From the NCBI GenBank assembly GCA_021738725.1, contig JAIPBE010000001.1, positions 62,001-126,000 of the forward strand: DNA of 64,000 bases, written 5' to 3'. The stretch's first letter is position 1; each line of letters starts with the position of its first letter. Under the pieces are notes generated by a model. The model was not told where the DNA came from. It worked only from the letters and a program-made list of their open reading frames with translations, and did no database searches. Shown in pieces: positions 37,808-46,489 of this stretch. Source of the stretch: Saprospiraceae bacterium (lineage in GTDB: Bacteria > Bacteroidota > Bacteroidia > Chitinophagales > Saprospiraceae). A program made the position numbers and the translations under genes.

Positions 37808-38358
37808 CCGAAGAGACAAATACCATTTCTCTTCGGGATCGTCAATGGGTGGATGCCTGGCCTTTGGAGAAAGCCAGCATCATGAAGGCCATTTTTTCTG
37901 CATACTACCAACCATTGTGGGTCACTGCCTTTAGAATGCTGGCGGATCGTTCTCTCGCTGAAGATATGGTTCAGGAAGTGATGGGCAAGATGTGGGAGAT
38001 GGAACGGCTGGATCATATCCGGAGTAACATGGGCGGATATCTCCATCGTTCTGTTGTCAATCATAGTCTGAATAAGATCAAGGAACGAAAACGATGGGCC
38101 TTACAGGAAGAAGCGGATATGCCGGACACTCGACAGAGCATGTCCACATCCACCCAACAATCCATCCAGAAGGATATTGAACAAGCGATCAGTGGACTGC
38201 CGGATCGGTGTCGGCTCGTGTTTGTGATGAGTCGATATGAATTATTGTCCAATCAGGAAATAGCAGATCTTCTGGAGATCAGTATTAAGACCGTAGAGAA
38301 TCAAATGACAAAAGCGTTCAGGCTCTTGCGCGAGAATTTGAGCCATTTACAGAAGTAG
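37804..38358 (+). CDS. RNA polymerase ECF sigma-70 factor
   Basis: 184 residues. Region 2 includes AFRMLADRSLAEDMVQEVMGKMWEME, the core-binding and -10-reading helix. Region 4 is GLPDRCRLVFVMSRYELLSNQEIADLLEISIKTVENQMTKAFRLLRENL, a typical helix-turn-helix. The size and two-domain layout are those of extracytoplasmic-function sigma factors of the Bacteroidota FecI-like type. The ATG overlaps the copA stop (ATGA). The next gene is a FecR anti-sigma, followed by a TonB receptor with an STN domain, so the likely regulation is cell-surface signalling: receptor loading releases the sigma factor. The coupling to copA is unusual. Confidence 0.95.
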   Translation: MTEETNTISLRDRQWVDAWPLEKASIMKAIFSAYYQPLWVTAFRMLADRSLAEDMVQEVMGKMWEMERLDHIRSNMGGYLHRSVVNHSLNKIKERKRWALQEEADMPDTRQSMSTSTQQSIQKDIEQAISGLPDRCRLVFVMSRYELLSNQEIADLLEISIKTVENQMTKAFRLLRENLSHLQK

Positions 38359-38421
38359 CAAATGGATAAAGATTGTCGGATATTTGACATTCAAGGGGTT
38401 CATGATAGGGGTATTCACGTC

Positions 38422-38429
38422 TATGTTTG
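38422..38429 (+). promoter_or_regulatory. -7 box (TATGTTTG) before fecR
   Basis: Exact TAnnTTTG match 27 bases before the GTG start of the FecR gene, suggesting an internal promoter after the sigma gene. Confidence 0.5.
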
Positions 38430-38456
38430 TCCTTTGCATGGTACTAAACCAATAAC

Positions 38457-39449
38457 GTGGAGGAAAAGGTAATACAGTGGATCATCCTTGAATCCAGGCA
38501 GGCACTCCCGGCAACGGAAGCGCAATCACTTGCTGAATGGCGGGCGGATGATCCATCACATGAGGAGTTCTATCAGCAGAATAAGCTGATCTGGCAATCC
38601 AGCGCAGAGACGATTCCGGTAGATATTCCGGACGTATCATCTGCCTGGGACCGTTTTGCTTCATCCCAACAGATCCGCACAACGACCAAACAGTCAGCTC
38701 CCGCAAGATGGCAATGGTTGAAAGTCGCCGCCATTCTGGTGGCCCTGGCAGGTATCGGCATTTGGGTGTTTCAGGCCAACGGACTCAATGACACTCTTGA
38801 GATCACAACGATTGCTGCAGTAGATGGCCCCATTGAGCAAGTGCTTGCGGATGGCAGTACCATTCAATTGAATGCCGGTTCTACCTTAGAAGTGACAGGA
38901 GATCTGATGACCGGAAGTACGCGCCTTGTTGCTTTGAAGGGTGAGGGATTCTTTCAGATCCACCGCGACCCATCGCGGCCATTCATCATTGTAGCAAACG
39001 ATATGAAGGTTGAAGTTCTGGGAACATCCTTTCATGTTCTTTCTGACGATGAACTTTTTGAAGTGGTCGTTCGGGAAGGCCGGGTAGCTGTGAGTCGGGC
39101 TGATGGTTCAGATCGTGTCGAACTGGTTGATGATCAGCGAATTTATCTTGACAGAAAATCCGGAGCATCGTCTGTCGACCTGGATCCTACGGGCAATGCC
39201 TGGGCTTGGCAAACCGGTGTCCTTCAGTTTCAGGCGACACCTCTCGATGAAGTGATCCGGACTGTTGAGCGCTATTATCATGTCAAAATCAATCTCGCCA
39301 ATCCGGCGAATCAGGTTTGTCGATTCTCATCCAGGTTTCAACGAGCTGATGTAGCCACGGTCCTACAATCCATTGCGAGTGCTTTGGGGATGGAAGTTCG
39401 ATCCTCGGGTCTTGGGATTTATTACCTTACAGACGGGAAGTGCCGTTAA
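38457..39449 (+). CDS. FecR family anti-sigma factor
   Basis: 330 residues from GTG 38457. Order: short cytoplasmic N-terminal part binding the sigma factor (1-80), membrane helix about 84-101 (LKVAAILVALAGIGIWVF), FecR domain about 110-230 (VLADGSTIQLNAGSTLEV, KGEGFFQI, VLGTSFHV) and a C-terminal DUF4974/secretin-N-like domain (ATPLDEVIRTVERYYHVKINL ... LGMEVRSSGLGIYYLTDG). Such proteins span the inner membrane and relay a signal from the TonB receptor's STN domain to the ECF sigma factor. It lies 98 bases after the sigma gene and 40 bases before the receptor. The GTG start is accepted because no ATG with better context exists. Confidence 0.92.
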   Translation: MEEKVIQWIILESRQALPATEAQSLAEWRADDPSHEEFYQQNKLIWQSSAETIPVDIPDVSSAWDRFASSQQIRTTTKQSAPARWQWLKVAAILVALAGIGIWVFQANGLNDTLEITTIAAVDGPIEQVLADGSTIQLNAGSTLEVTGDLMTGSTRLVALKGEGFFQIHRDPSRPFIIVANDMKVEVLGTSFHVLSDDELFEVVVREGRVAVSRADGSDRVELVDDQRIYLDRKSGASSVDLDPTGNAWAWQTGVLQFQATPLDEVIRTVERYYHVKINLANPANQVCRFSSRFQRADVATVLQSIASALGMEVRSSGLGIYYLTDGKCR

Positions 39450-39489
39450 ACCCTTATCAAGAATAATTTGGGACGGTACGCTGAAGAAC

Positions 39490-42165
39490 ATGCCAGGCCG
39501 TTATACCATATTTCTCTTTCTTTTATTCCTCGGGAGTCAAACCCTTGCGCAGGATGTGCTGGATAGGCGTATCACTGTAACCATCCAGGAAGGCGGGCTC
39601 GAAACAGCTCTTTTTCAACTGATCCGCCATGCAGAGGTGAACCTCAGCTTTAGCAATGATCTGGTGAGTGACTTTCGTGTCAAAACGAAATCCTATACCT
39701 CTACACCCGTCCAGATCATCCTCAGAGATTTACTTAGTGGTACGGATCTGACATATGAGGTATTCCAACAGCAGATTATTCTGGTTCGGGTGGTTCCACC
39801 ACCTCGAACATTTACCATCAGTGGGACTATTGAAGACCGGCTGACCGGCGAACCACAGATCGCTGCAAATGTCTATTTGCCCTTCCTGTTGTCGGGCACA
39901 TCCAGTAACGACTATGGATTTTACAGTCTGACACTTCCCGAAGGACAACACAAACTGGTCTTCTCCTACCTGGGATATCAACCCGTTGAGGCGGTGGTAC
40001 TGTTGCATGCGAACACCACGCTGGATATCTCCATGCAAGCGGATGGGTTACTCGAGCCGGTTGTAGTGACAGCCAATACAGACACGGCCCAGATGATGCA
40101 AGGCTCCCCGGAAACCCCCCTGGATCTACGGATGATGAATTCACTTCCTTCTCTTGGAGGTGAACCTGACCTGGTCCGATTTGCGGCTTTGCAACCTGGT
40201 ATTCAGACAGGTACAGACGGGTTTGGCGGGGTTCACGTCCGGGGCGGAAATGCCGATCAAAACCTGTTCCTCTTGGATGGTGTAACCGTTTACAGTCCCA
40301 GCCATGCCGTTGGTATGCTGTCCATTTTTGATAGCCCGGCGATTCGTAGTGCCAGTGTTTACAAAGGTGGATTTCCAGCTCGATACGGTGGGCGATTATC
40401 CTCCGTTTTTGACATTCGAATGAAAGAGGGCAATAGCAAGGAATTCCAGGCTGAAGCGGGAATTGGTTTGCTTTCAGCCAAAGTGGCCCTCGAAGGACCA
40501 ATAGATAAGGAATCCAGTTCCTTTTTTATCAGCGGCCGAAGAACCCTGCTGGATCCATGGATCAAGAGTTTTACCAGCTATGTCAACCAGGAGGCCGGGC
40601 GAAAAGGATTTACCGACTATGCGTTTTATGACCTGAATGGAAAAATGAATTTCCGGAGCGGTAACAAGCATCGTTTTTATGTCAGTTTGTACACAGGCAA
40701 TGACAATTATCATCGAGAAGAAGAGCGGGCAGTGAAGTTTGCTGATCTGGAAGTCAATGATAAGTCACAGTCTGATCTGGTCTGGGGAAATACGATTGGA
40801 TCGTTCCGATGGAATTGGCTCTTACATCCCCAGTGGTTTTTAAACACAACCGTGCATTCCAGCACTTTTCGATTCAGTTTGTTGGATTTCTATGAGTATG
40901 AAGAACGGGACCAGGACTTGAGCAGCCGGCAGTATGATCTGGTCTCTTTCAGTTCCCTGATACAGGATCTTTCGATCAAAACAGTAGGGGAGTATCACCC
41001 GTCCGCCGAACATACGATACGTTTTGGGGCATCACTGGTCCGACACCGTTTCCAACCGGGAGTGTTGGCACTCGATGAGAACAGCGTTGATGCGGATATC
41101 TTTGTCAGTGACGGTCAGGTGCGAAATCTGGATTCCCTGCCGGCATACCCGGTAATCCGATCCCTGGAAGCAGATGCCTACATAGAGGATCAGATTAAAA
41201 TTTCACCTTCCTGGTCGGCCAATATCGGGGTATACGGCAATTACTTCTACGTCCAGAATAGGGGTTATTTCTCTATTCAACCCCGTCTGTTTTTGTCATA
41301 CCAACCTGTCCCTGTTTTCGGTATGCACTTGAGTTATTCCAGGATGACCCAGAATCTCCATTTACTCACGAATTCCGGTCTGGGGTTGCCGACAGACCTG
41401 TGGGTTCCGGTGACAGAAAATATCCGGCCTCTGGAGGCCAGTCAGGTTGAGGTGGGAATGAACATTGCCTTCCCGACAGGATGGGAGGGAGCATTGTCCG
41501 CATATACCAAACAAATGGACCATCTACTCGGGTTTAAAGATGGCGCCAATTTCCTGGTCAATGGGAATGTCATCCAGGGAGGTGTCTTACCCGATTATTG
41601 GGAAGCGTTTGTCACGACTGGTACCGGCCGATCTGAAGGTTTGGAATGCAGTATAGCCAAGACAACAGGTCCCGTGACCGGAACTCTGGCATACAGTTTA
41701 TCATCAAACCAGAGACAATTTGATGAGGTGAATCAGGGAAAGGAATTTCCGTTTCGCTATGACAGAAGGCATGTGCTCAATCTGACCGGTCAATGGCAGA
41801 TCAACAAGGGACTCTCTCTCGGGGCAGTATGGACCTATGCCAGCGGGAATCCCATCACCCTTCCCAAACAGATTTTTAATGGGGAATCACCTTATTATAC
41901 CGGGATTCCTGGAATTATCTATTCAGACCGAAATGGATATCGGATGAAGGACTATCATCGACTTGATCTCAATCTGCAATACAGGTATCTGCAGAATCGA
42001 TTCACACACTTGTTCCAGATCGGTGTATTCAATTTGTATAATCGAAAGAACCCTCTGTTTGTCCGCATTCGGGAGAATATCTATAACCCTCAGGAGCGGC
42101 AACTGGTGCAAGTTTCACTGATGCCCTTGATGCCCATTCTTCGCTATCAAATCATGTTCCGATGA
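39490..42165 (+). CDS. TonB-dependent outer-membrane receptor with STN signalling and regulatory-like domains
   Basis: 891 residues from ATG 39490, signal peptide 1-20 (ending LGSQTLAQ). The STN domain lies at about 24-100 (ITVTIQEGGLETALFQLIRHAEVNLSF), a carboxypeptidase-regulatory-like domain at about 108-185 (FTISGTIEDRLTGEPQIAANV), the TonB plug at about 200-330 (GFGGVHVRGGNADQNLFLLDGVTVY) and the barrel to the end (RYQIMFR). STN domains contact FecR-type regulators. The receptor imports an unknown ligand in a TonB-dependent way and probably signals to the sigma/FecR pair upstream. The ATGA overlap with the next gene shows it is translated together with a DUF4249 lipoprotein. Metal chelate import is an inference from the upstream copper ATPase. 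Confidence 0.95.
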   Translation: MPGRYTIFLFLLFLGSQTLAQDVLDRRITVTIQEGGLETALFQLIRHAEVNLSFSNDLVSDFRVKTKSYTSTPVQIILRDLLSGTDLTYEVFQQQIILVRVVPPPRTFTISGTIEDRLTGEPQIAANVYLPFLLSGTSSNDYGFYSLTLPEGQHKLVFSYLGYQPVEAVVLLHANTTLDISMQADGLLEPVVVTANTDTAQMMQGSPETPLDLRMMNSLPSLGGEPDLVRFAALQPGIQTGTDGFGGVHVRGGNADQNLFLLDGVTVYSPSHAVGMLSIFDSPAIRSASVYKGGFPARYGGRLSSVFDIRMKEGNSKEFQAEAGIGLLSAKVALEGPIDKESSSFFISGRRTLLDPWIKSFTSYVNQEAGRKGFTDYAFYDLNGKMNFRSGNKHRFYVSLYTGNDNYHREEERAVKFADLEVNDKSQSDLVWGNTIGSFRWNWLLHPQWFLNTTVHSSTFRFSLLDFYEYEERDQDLSSRQYDLVSFSSLIQDLSIKTVGEYHPSAEHTIRFGASLVRHRFQPGVLALDENSVDADIFVSDGQVRNLDSLPAYPVIRSLEADAYIEDQIKISPSWSANIGVYGNYFYVQNRGYFSIQPRLFLSYQPVPVFGMHLSYSRMTQNLHLLTNSGLGLPTDLWVPVTENIRPLEASQVEVGMNIAFPTGWEGALSAYTKQMDHLLGFKDGANFLVNGNVIQGGVLPDYWEAFVTTGTGRSEGLECSIAKTTGPVTGTLAYSLSSNQRQFDEVNQGKEFPFRYDRRHVLNLTGQWQINKGLSLGAVWTYASGNPITLPKQIFNGESPYYTGIPGIIYSDRNGYRMKDYHRLDLNLQYRYLQNRFTHLFQIGVFNLYNRKNPLFVRIRENIYNPQERQLVQVSLMPLMPILRYQIMFR

Positions 42166-43097
42166 TCGTATCTTTCACTCAAAGCCTTCGCCCTTTTGTC
42201 CATTTCTGTGTCGGTGGAATGTTCCTGTTGTTGTTGCCAGGATGTGAACAGATCTTCGAGCCGCTGGAGGAGGAGGAACATATCATGGCAGTTTCAGCCA
42301 CTTTTTCGCCTCTTGTTGATGTGGCCAATCCCGACATTGGATTTATTGTGTTTCTCACCCCTGTGGTACCGTTTTCAGAAGGCCCAAATGCAGATTTTCT
42401 GGCTGATGCACAGGTCGAATTAATTGCTGGAAATCAATCACTTGGGCCCTTTGTTGTGGGGACGATTGGCACGCGTAACGTATATGCATCGTTTGTAAAA
42501 CCGGAAATTGGTAAAACCTATACGATAAAAATTATTGATCCAATATATGGGAAAGCTGAAGCCACTGACCGCTTGCCAGCAATGATCGAAGGGGCTATTG
42601 ACGGTGTAGCAGATCTGGTCACCACAGATCTTCCAGAAGGAAAGAAGAGGGTGGTGTTCAATCTGGACATGCATGCCCAAGATCGCCCCTTTGAGGATAA
42701 TTTCTATCATATTTTTGTAGAGTACAGGTTGAAATCTGATCCCGGCTTCAGGCGGTTCTTCCAGGTGTCCAACGCTGAGAATAATGATCCTTCTTTGACG
42801 CCATATCTATTGAATCAATCCATCCTGATGGATGGACAGATGTTTGACGGTCAGAAAAAACAACTCAAACTGACCTGTCAGGAAGATCTGGAACCTGGCC
42901 AGGAGATCAAGAACGTGCAGGTTGAAATACGGCATGTATCCGCCAATTATTACGAATACCACCGTACACAAGCGATCCAGGTAAGCAATGGGGGGAGTCC
43001 AGTAGCCGAACCGACACCCTTGTTTTCAAATGTGAAAGGTGGTGTCGGATTCTTTGGTGGATTTAATCCAACTCGGGATACGATCCAGCTGAACTGA
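42162..43097 (+). CDS. DUF4249-type outer-membrane lipoprotein
   Basis: 311 residues. The N-terminus MIVSFTQSLRPFVHFCVGG-MFLLLLPGC carries a long signal with lipobox LLPGC (Cys at about 28). The body matches the DUF4249 pattern of partners of TonB-dependent receptors: an N-terminal beta-rich Ig-like segment (MAVSATFSPLVDV, ADAQVELIAGNQSLGPF) and a later FFQVSNAENNDPSL/VRHVSANYYEYHRTQAIQV region. The ATG overlaps the stop of the receptor gene (ATGA), so both are translated as a unit. It probably acts at the cell surface as a ligand-capture partner. Its operon ends at the bidirectional terminator 26 bases downstream. Confidence 0.85.
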   Translation: MIVSFTQSLRPFVHFCVGGMFLLLLPGCEQIFEPLEEEEHIMAVSATFSPLVDVANPDIGFIVFLTPVVPFSEGPNADFLADAQVELIAGNQSLGPFVVGTIGTRNVYASFVKPEIGKTYTIKIIDPIYGKAEATDRLPAMIEGAIDGVADLVTTDLPEGKKRVVFNLDMHAQDRPFEDNFYHIFVEYRLKSDPGFRRFFQVSNAENNDPSLTPYLLNQSILMDGQMFDGQKKQLKLTCQEDLEPGQEIKNVQVEIRHVSANYYEYHRTQAIQVSNGGSPVAEPTPLFSNVKGGVGFFGGFNPTRDTIQLN

Positions 43098-43122
43098 AAT
43101 TTGCCCCGACAATGCAAATAAA

Positions 43123-43157
43123 AAAAGAGGCTATCCTGGAAACGGATAGCCTCTTTT
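43123..43157. terminator. Bidirectional terminator between two convergent operons
   Basis: Perfect 14-bp stem aaaagaggctatcc / ggatagcctctttt with a 7-base loop. It lies between the DUF4249 stop (43097) and the minus-strand PorE-like stop (43182) and ends in T-runs on both strands. Confidence 0.9.
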
Positions 43158-43181
43158 AGCAGGAAACCTCTTCAGGGTCTC

Positions 43182-45500
43182 TTATTTTCTTCGCACGTAT
43201 GCATTGATACTGTGCTGTCCTTCCAGCGTGCTGACTGTTGAAACAGCTTCAGACTCGGATGTAAACGTACCGATCAGGATCGCATTCATTCCGTTTCCGG
43301 TTGCTCTCATGGAGGCCGTTGTGTATCCCAGTTCTTTCACTTGGGCCAACCGATTCTCAGCATTGGCCAAGACCTTGAATGTACCGGCAATCACATCAAA
43401 AGTACCAGACTCGGAGGACGAACTGGCCGATGGTGTGGATGATGACGAGGATGAGGATGTAGATGAGTTGGCTCCCGATCTGTCAATGACAGAAGGCTCA
43501 TTATTCGCATATTTCACCTCGACAGGGGAATCACCAAGGATCCTGAATTCTGTACGACGATTAATCTGGTGCTCTGTCTCACTACACTTCACTCCATCTC
43601 CACAAGCATTCTTCAGTTGGTCTTCACCATACCCTTTAGCAGTAAGGCGATCTGGTGCGACGCCTTGGGTTTTTAAGTATTTAAGAGCGCTTTCTGCCCG
43701 ACGTTGAGACAATATGGCATTATAGGCACTAGAGCCCCTGGAATCGGTATGTGAAGCGAGCTCGATCTTCAGTTTAGGAAACTGCTTGAGGATGGTTGCC
43801 AGACCATTCAGATCTGGTTTTGCATCAGGACGGATGCTGGCATCATTGAAATTATAGTAGATGTTCGGTAATGTGATCACGTTGCCGGATGCAAACGGAT
43901 TTCGTCCGTTGGGATCCGTGATATCAAAAGCGATGGATAATTCACTGCCTGGTTCCATATCTTTTGTGGAAACCTTTCGGGTGGCTTTCATGTCATCTTT
44001 TTCGATCGTCACATCAAAATCGCGGTCTCGAGGCAGGTAATAGTTGAACTCTCCATTTTGATCGGTATAGAGAACTACAGCTTCTGAAGTACCTTCTTCC
44101 TGAATCGTCACCTTGGCGCCAGCGATCGGCGTATTGTACCTTGGATCCAGCACGATACCCCGGAAAGGAACGACATCCCCCATAGGTTCCAAGAGGACCA
44201 TGATCTCTTCTGGAAAGTCGGCTTTTTCAACAGGAACCTGTTTTGGGAAATACCCATCAGCATTCACAGCGATCACATAGTTACTGGGAGGTACATTGGC
44301 TGCGAATTGACCTTCATCGTTCGTCACCCCTTTGATCTCGGAGTCAGCCATTTCTACCTTCAGAATCAACTCATTCGAGTTGGGATCTGGTGCTTGAATA
44401 CGGATCAGATTGCCATTCTCATCCGTAATGGTGAGGATATTAGACAAATTCATTTCTTCCAGGTCCAAGAAGGCGATATCGGCTCCAGCCAGTTCTGCGC
44501 CACTGGAATTGTCGGCAACGAACACACTGAATGGGCGGGGTTTGGCAGCATTGGCCATAGCCCGGTCATTCAGGAGGGTGGTGAGACCCTTGCTGGCATA
44601 AAAACTATAAATATCATCCTTGCCATGTCCGCCTGTTCGGTCTGATGAGAAATAACCATTTTTCGTTTCCAGATCGAGGATCAACCCGAAATCGTCCTTG
44701 TCGCTGTTGAAAGGTGCATTCAAATCCTGTGCTTGTTTCCAGGAGCCATCTTCATTCTGACTGGAGTAAAAGATATCCAGACCACCAAGACCTTCCCAGC
44801 CTTCCGTGCTGAAAAAGAGGTGACCATCTGCATGGATAAATGGAAAGACATCATCGCTAGAAGTATTCACTGTGGCACCAAGATTGACAGGATCGCCCCA
44901 GTCGCCCCCATTTCTGTCGACATAATAGATGTCAAGTCCGCCTAATCCACCTGGACGGTCGGATGCAAAATACAGACGATCCCCGTCTGGTGTCAGAGAC
45001 GGATGGCAGGTTTCAAAATCATCGCCATTGAACGGTAGGTCCACAGCATCCCCCCAGGTATCACCACTGCGTGTAGCCTTGAGGATGCGCAATTTTACCC
45101 ACCCATCTTCAGATTTTTTCAGTTTTCCCTTGAGGTAGTTACTGCGTGTAAAGAAGAGGTCGTTTCCAGACATATCAAAACACAAAGGACCTTCATGGTA
45201 CTTGGTATTCAAGCGGTTAGCAAACATCTCGGGCTTTTGCAACTGCCCGTCTGAACCACGCTTTGCGGAATACATACCAAAGGTATTGTCCCGCATTCGA
45301 CGATCAATATATTTAAAGACATCCTCCCTGGAAGAGATGAAAAGGATACCATCCTCAAAAAAGGCGGCACTGAATTCCAATTCATCCGAATTGATATTCG
45401 ATTCATTCTTGACCGTCACGTCAAATACATCGGTGGCGTCCTGCGCAAGCAGGGACATTCCACCAAGTAGGCCAACAAAAGCAAGTATATACCGAGTCAT
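43182..45500 (-). CDS. PorE-like PD40/CRD/OmpA protein with a C-terminal SPOR domain
   Basis: 772 residues, signal peptide ending at LLAQ (about 1-20). PD40 propeller blades occupy about 35-310 (LTPDGDRLYFASDRPGGLGGLDIYYVD, GHLFFSTEGWEGLGGLDIFY). Regulatory-like beta domains run about 320-535. The OmpA peptidoglycan-binding domain lies at about 543-655 (ELASHTDSRGS, LSQRRAESA, NRRTEFRILGD). A Ser-rich linker (about 678-699) leads to a SPOR domain (about 700-772; FDVIAGTFKVLANAENRLAQV). Unlike the first PorE-like protein it has no N-terminal TPR. It is the last gene after a type B cargo and PorP/SprF, so it probably anchors their complex to the cell wall. The gene is preceded by SprF at a gap of 24 bases. 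Confidence 0.9.
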   Translation of the reverse strand: MTRYILAFVGLLGGMSLLAQDATDVFDVTVKNESNINSDELEFSAAFFEDGILFISSREDVFKYIDRRMRDNTFGMYSAKRGSDGQLQKPEMFANRLNTKYHEGPLCFDMSGNDLFFTRSNYLKGKLKKSEDGWVKLRILKATRSGDTWGDAVDLPFNGDDFETCHPSLTPDGDRLYFASDRPGGLGGLDIYYVDRNGGDWGDPVNLGATVNTSSDDVFPFIHADGHLFFSTEGWEGLGGLDIFYSSQNEDGSWKQAQDLNAPFNSDKDDFGLILDLETKNGYFSSDRTGGHGKDDIYSFYASKGLTTLLNDRAMANAAKPRPFSVFVADNSSGAELAGADIAFLDLEEMNLSNILTITDENGNLIRIQAPDPNSNELILKVEMADSEIKGVTNDEGQFAANVPPSNYVIAVNADGYFPKQVPVEKADFPEEIMVLLEPMGDVVPFRGIVLDPRYNTPIAGAKVTIQEEGTSEAVVLYTDQNGEFNYYLPRDRDFDVTIEKDDMKATRKVSTKDMEPGSELSIAFDITDPNGRNPFASGNVITLPNIYYNFNDASIRPDAKPDLNGLATILKQFPKLKIELASHTDSRGSSAYNAILSQRRAESALKYLKTQGVAPDRLTAKGYGEDQLKNACGDGVKCSETEHQINRRTEFRILGDSPVEVKYANNEPSVIDRSGANSSTSSSSSSSTPSASSSSESGTFDVIAGTFKVLANAENRLAQVKELGYTTASMRATGNGMNAILIGTFTSESEAVSTVSTLEGQHSINAYVRRK

Positions 45501-45524
45501 AATCTGGTCTTTCGGGGAGAGGAA

Positions 45525-46478
45525 TTAGTAGAAGAATCGGGGGTTCTTAAGATTGTCGCTGCCTTTGACAAGATCGATCCGCAGGAGCGCTTCTGCACTT
45601 CCTCCAGAAGAATCCATGATATCAGAGAGCGTATAATCGTAAGCCAGTCCAAGGCCAAACATGCGTGTCAGCTGACCAAATAGCAATACATCCACGGAGT
45701 CACCATTACCATCTCCACCAACACGGTAGGAGAGGCCAGTTGTAAACCGCTTGTTGAATTCAAAGCTCAGATTGATGTCAACATCGATGGGTGCGTTTTT
45801 GACATACTTACCCAATACAGAGGAGCGCATCACCAGATCATTGGAAACTGGGAGAGCAAATCCTGTCATCGCATAAAAATGCCGGCTCTCTGCAGCTGTT
45901 TCCACATTGTTGTTAGGGTTGAATCCAATGACATTCTCGATCAAGCCCGGTGCAGATACCCCGAAGAAAAAGTTTTTGACAGAAAGGTAAAGTCCGGCGC
46001 CTACATTCCAGTAGACATCGCTGGTCATCATATTGTACTGTATCGAAGGATCAGCGGGATCAGCTATGATCAGGTTGGGATCAGCAAAATCCATTTGGTA
46101 GTATTTTGCACTACCCTGAAACCCGATACGGAGTATCGCGTTCGGCTTGTTCAGCAAGTCATAGGAATAACTCAATGCCCCATTCCACTTGTTCATAATA
46201 CCAACATTGTCATGATTGAGGACAACCCCGAATCCGACACGCTGACCAAAGAAAGGTGTATTAAAGCTGACCAGTTGAGAAACAGGAGCACCTTCAAACC
46301 CCATCCATTGGTTGCGATAGATGCCCACAAAGCTTGCGAATCCTTCAGCTCCTGCGAAAGCAGGATTCAGGTAGAGTTTGTTATACATGAACTGTGTATA
46401 ATGACTCTCCTGTTGGGCATGGAGTGTGCTGACACCAAAGCCAAGCAACACGATCAAGAGCAGGTTCTTTATCTTCAT
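45525..46478 (-). CDS. PorP/SprF family type IX secretion membrane protein
   Basis: 317 residues with signal peptide (STLHAQ, about 1-22). The mature start QQESHYTQFMYNKLYLNPAFAG is diagnostic for PorP/SprF, as are YRNQWMGFEGAPVSQLVSFNTPFF, the barrel strands and the ending NPRFFY. The protein is an outer-membrane partner that supports secretion or attachment of T9SS cargo with type B C-terminal domains. The gene just upstream encodes exactly such a cargo (stop 46490, 12 bases away), and the gene downstream encodes a PorE-like anchor. The order cargo, SprF, PorE fits an operon. It is the second PorP/SprF copy of the window. Confidence 0.97.
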   Translation of the reverse strand: MKIKNLLLIVLLGFGVSTLHAQQESHYTQFMYNKLYLNPAFAGAEGFASFVGIYRNQWMGFEGAPVSQLVSFNTPFFGQRVGFGVVLNHDNVGIMNKWNGALSYSYDLLNKPNAILRIGFQGSAKYYQMDFADPNLIIADPADPSIQYNMMTSDVYWNVGAGLYLSVKNFFFGVSAPGLIENVIGFNPNNNVETAAESRHFYAMTGFALPVSNDLVMRSSVLGKYVKNAPIDVDINLSFEFNKRFTTGLSYRVGGDGNGDSVDVLLFGQLTRMFGLGLAYDYTLSDIMDSSGGSAEALLRIDLVKGSDNLKNPRFFY

Positions 46479-46489
46479 GATCCTCTGGA

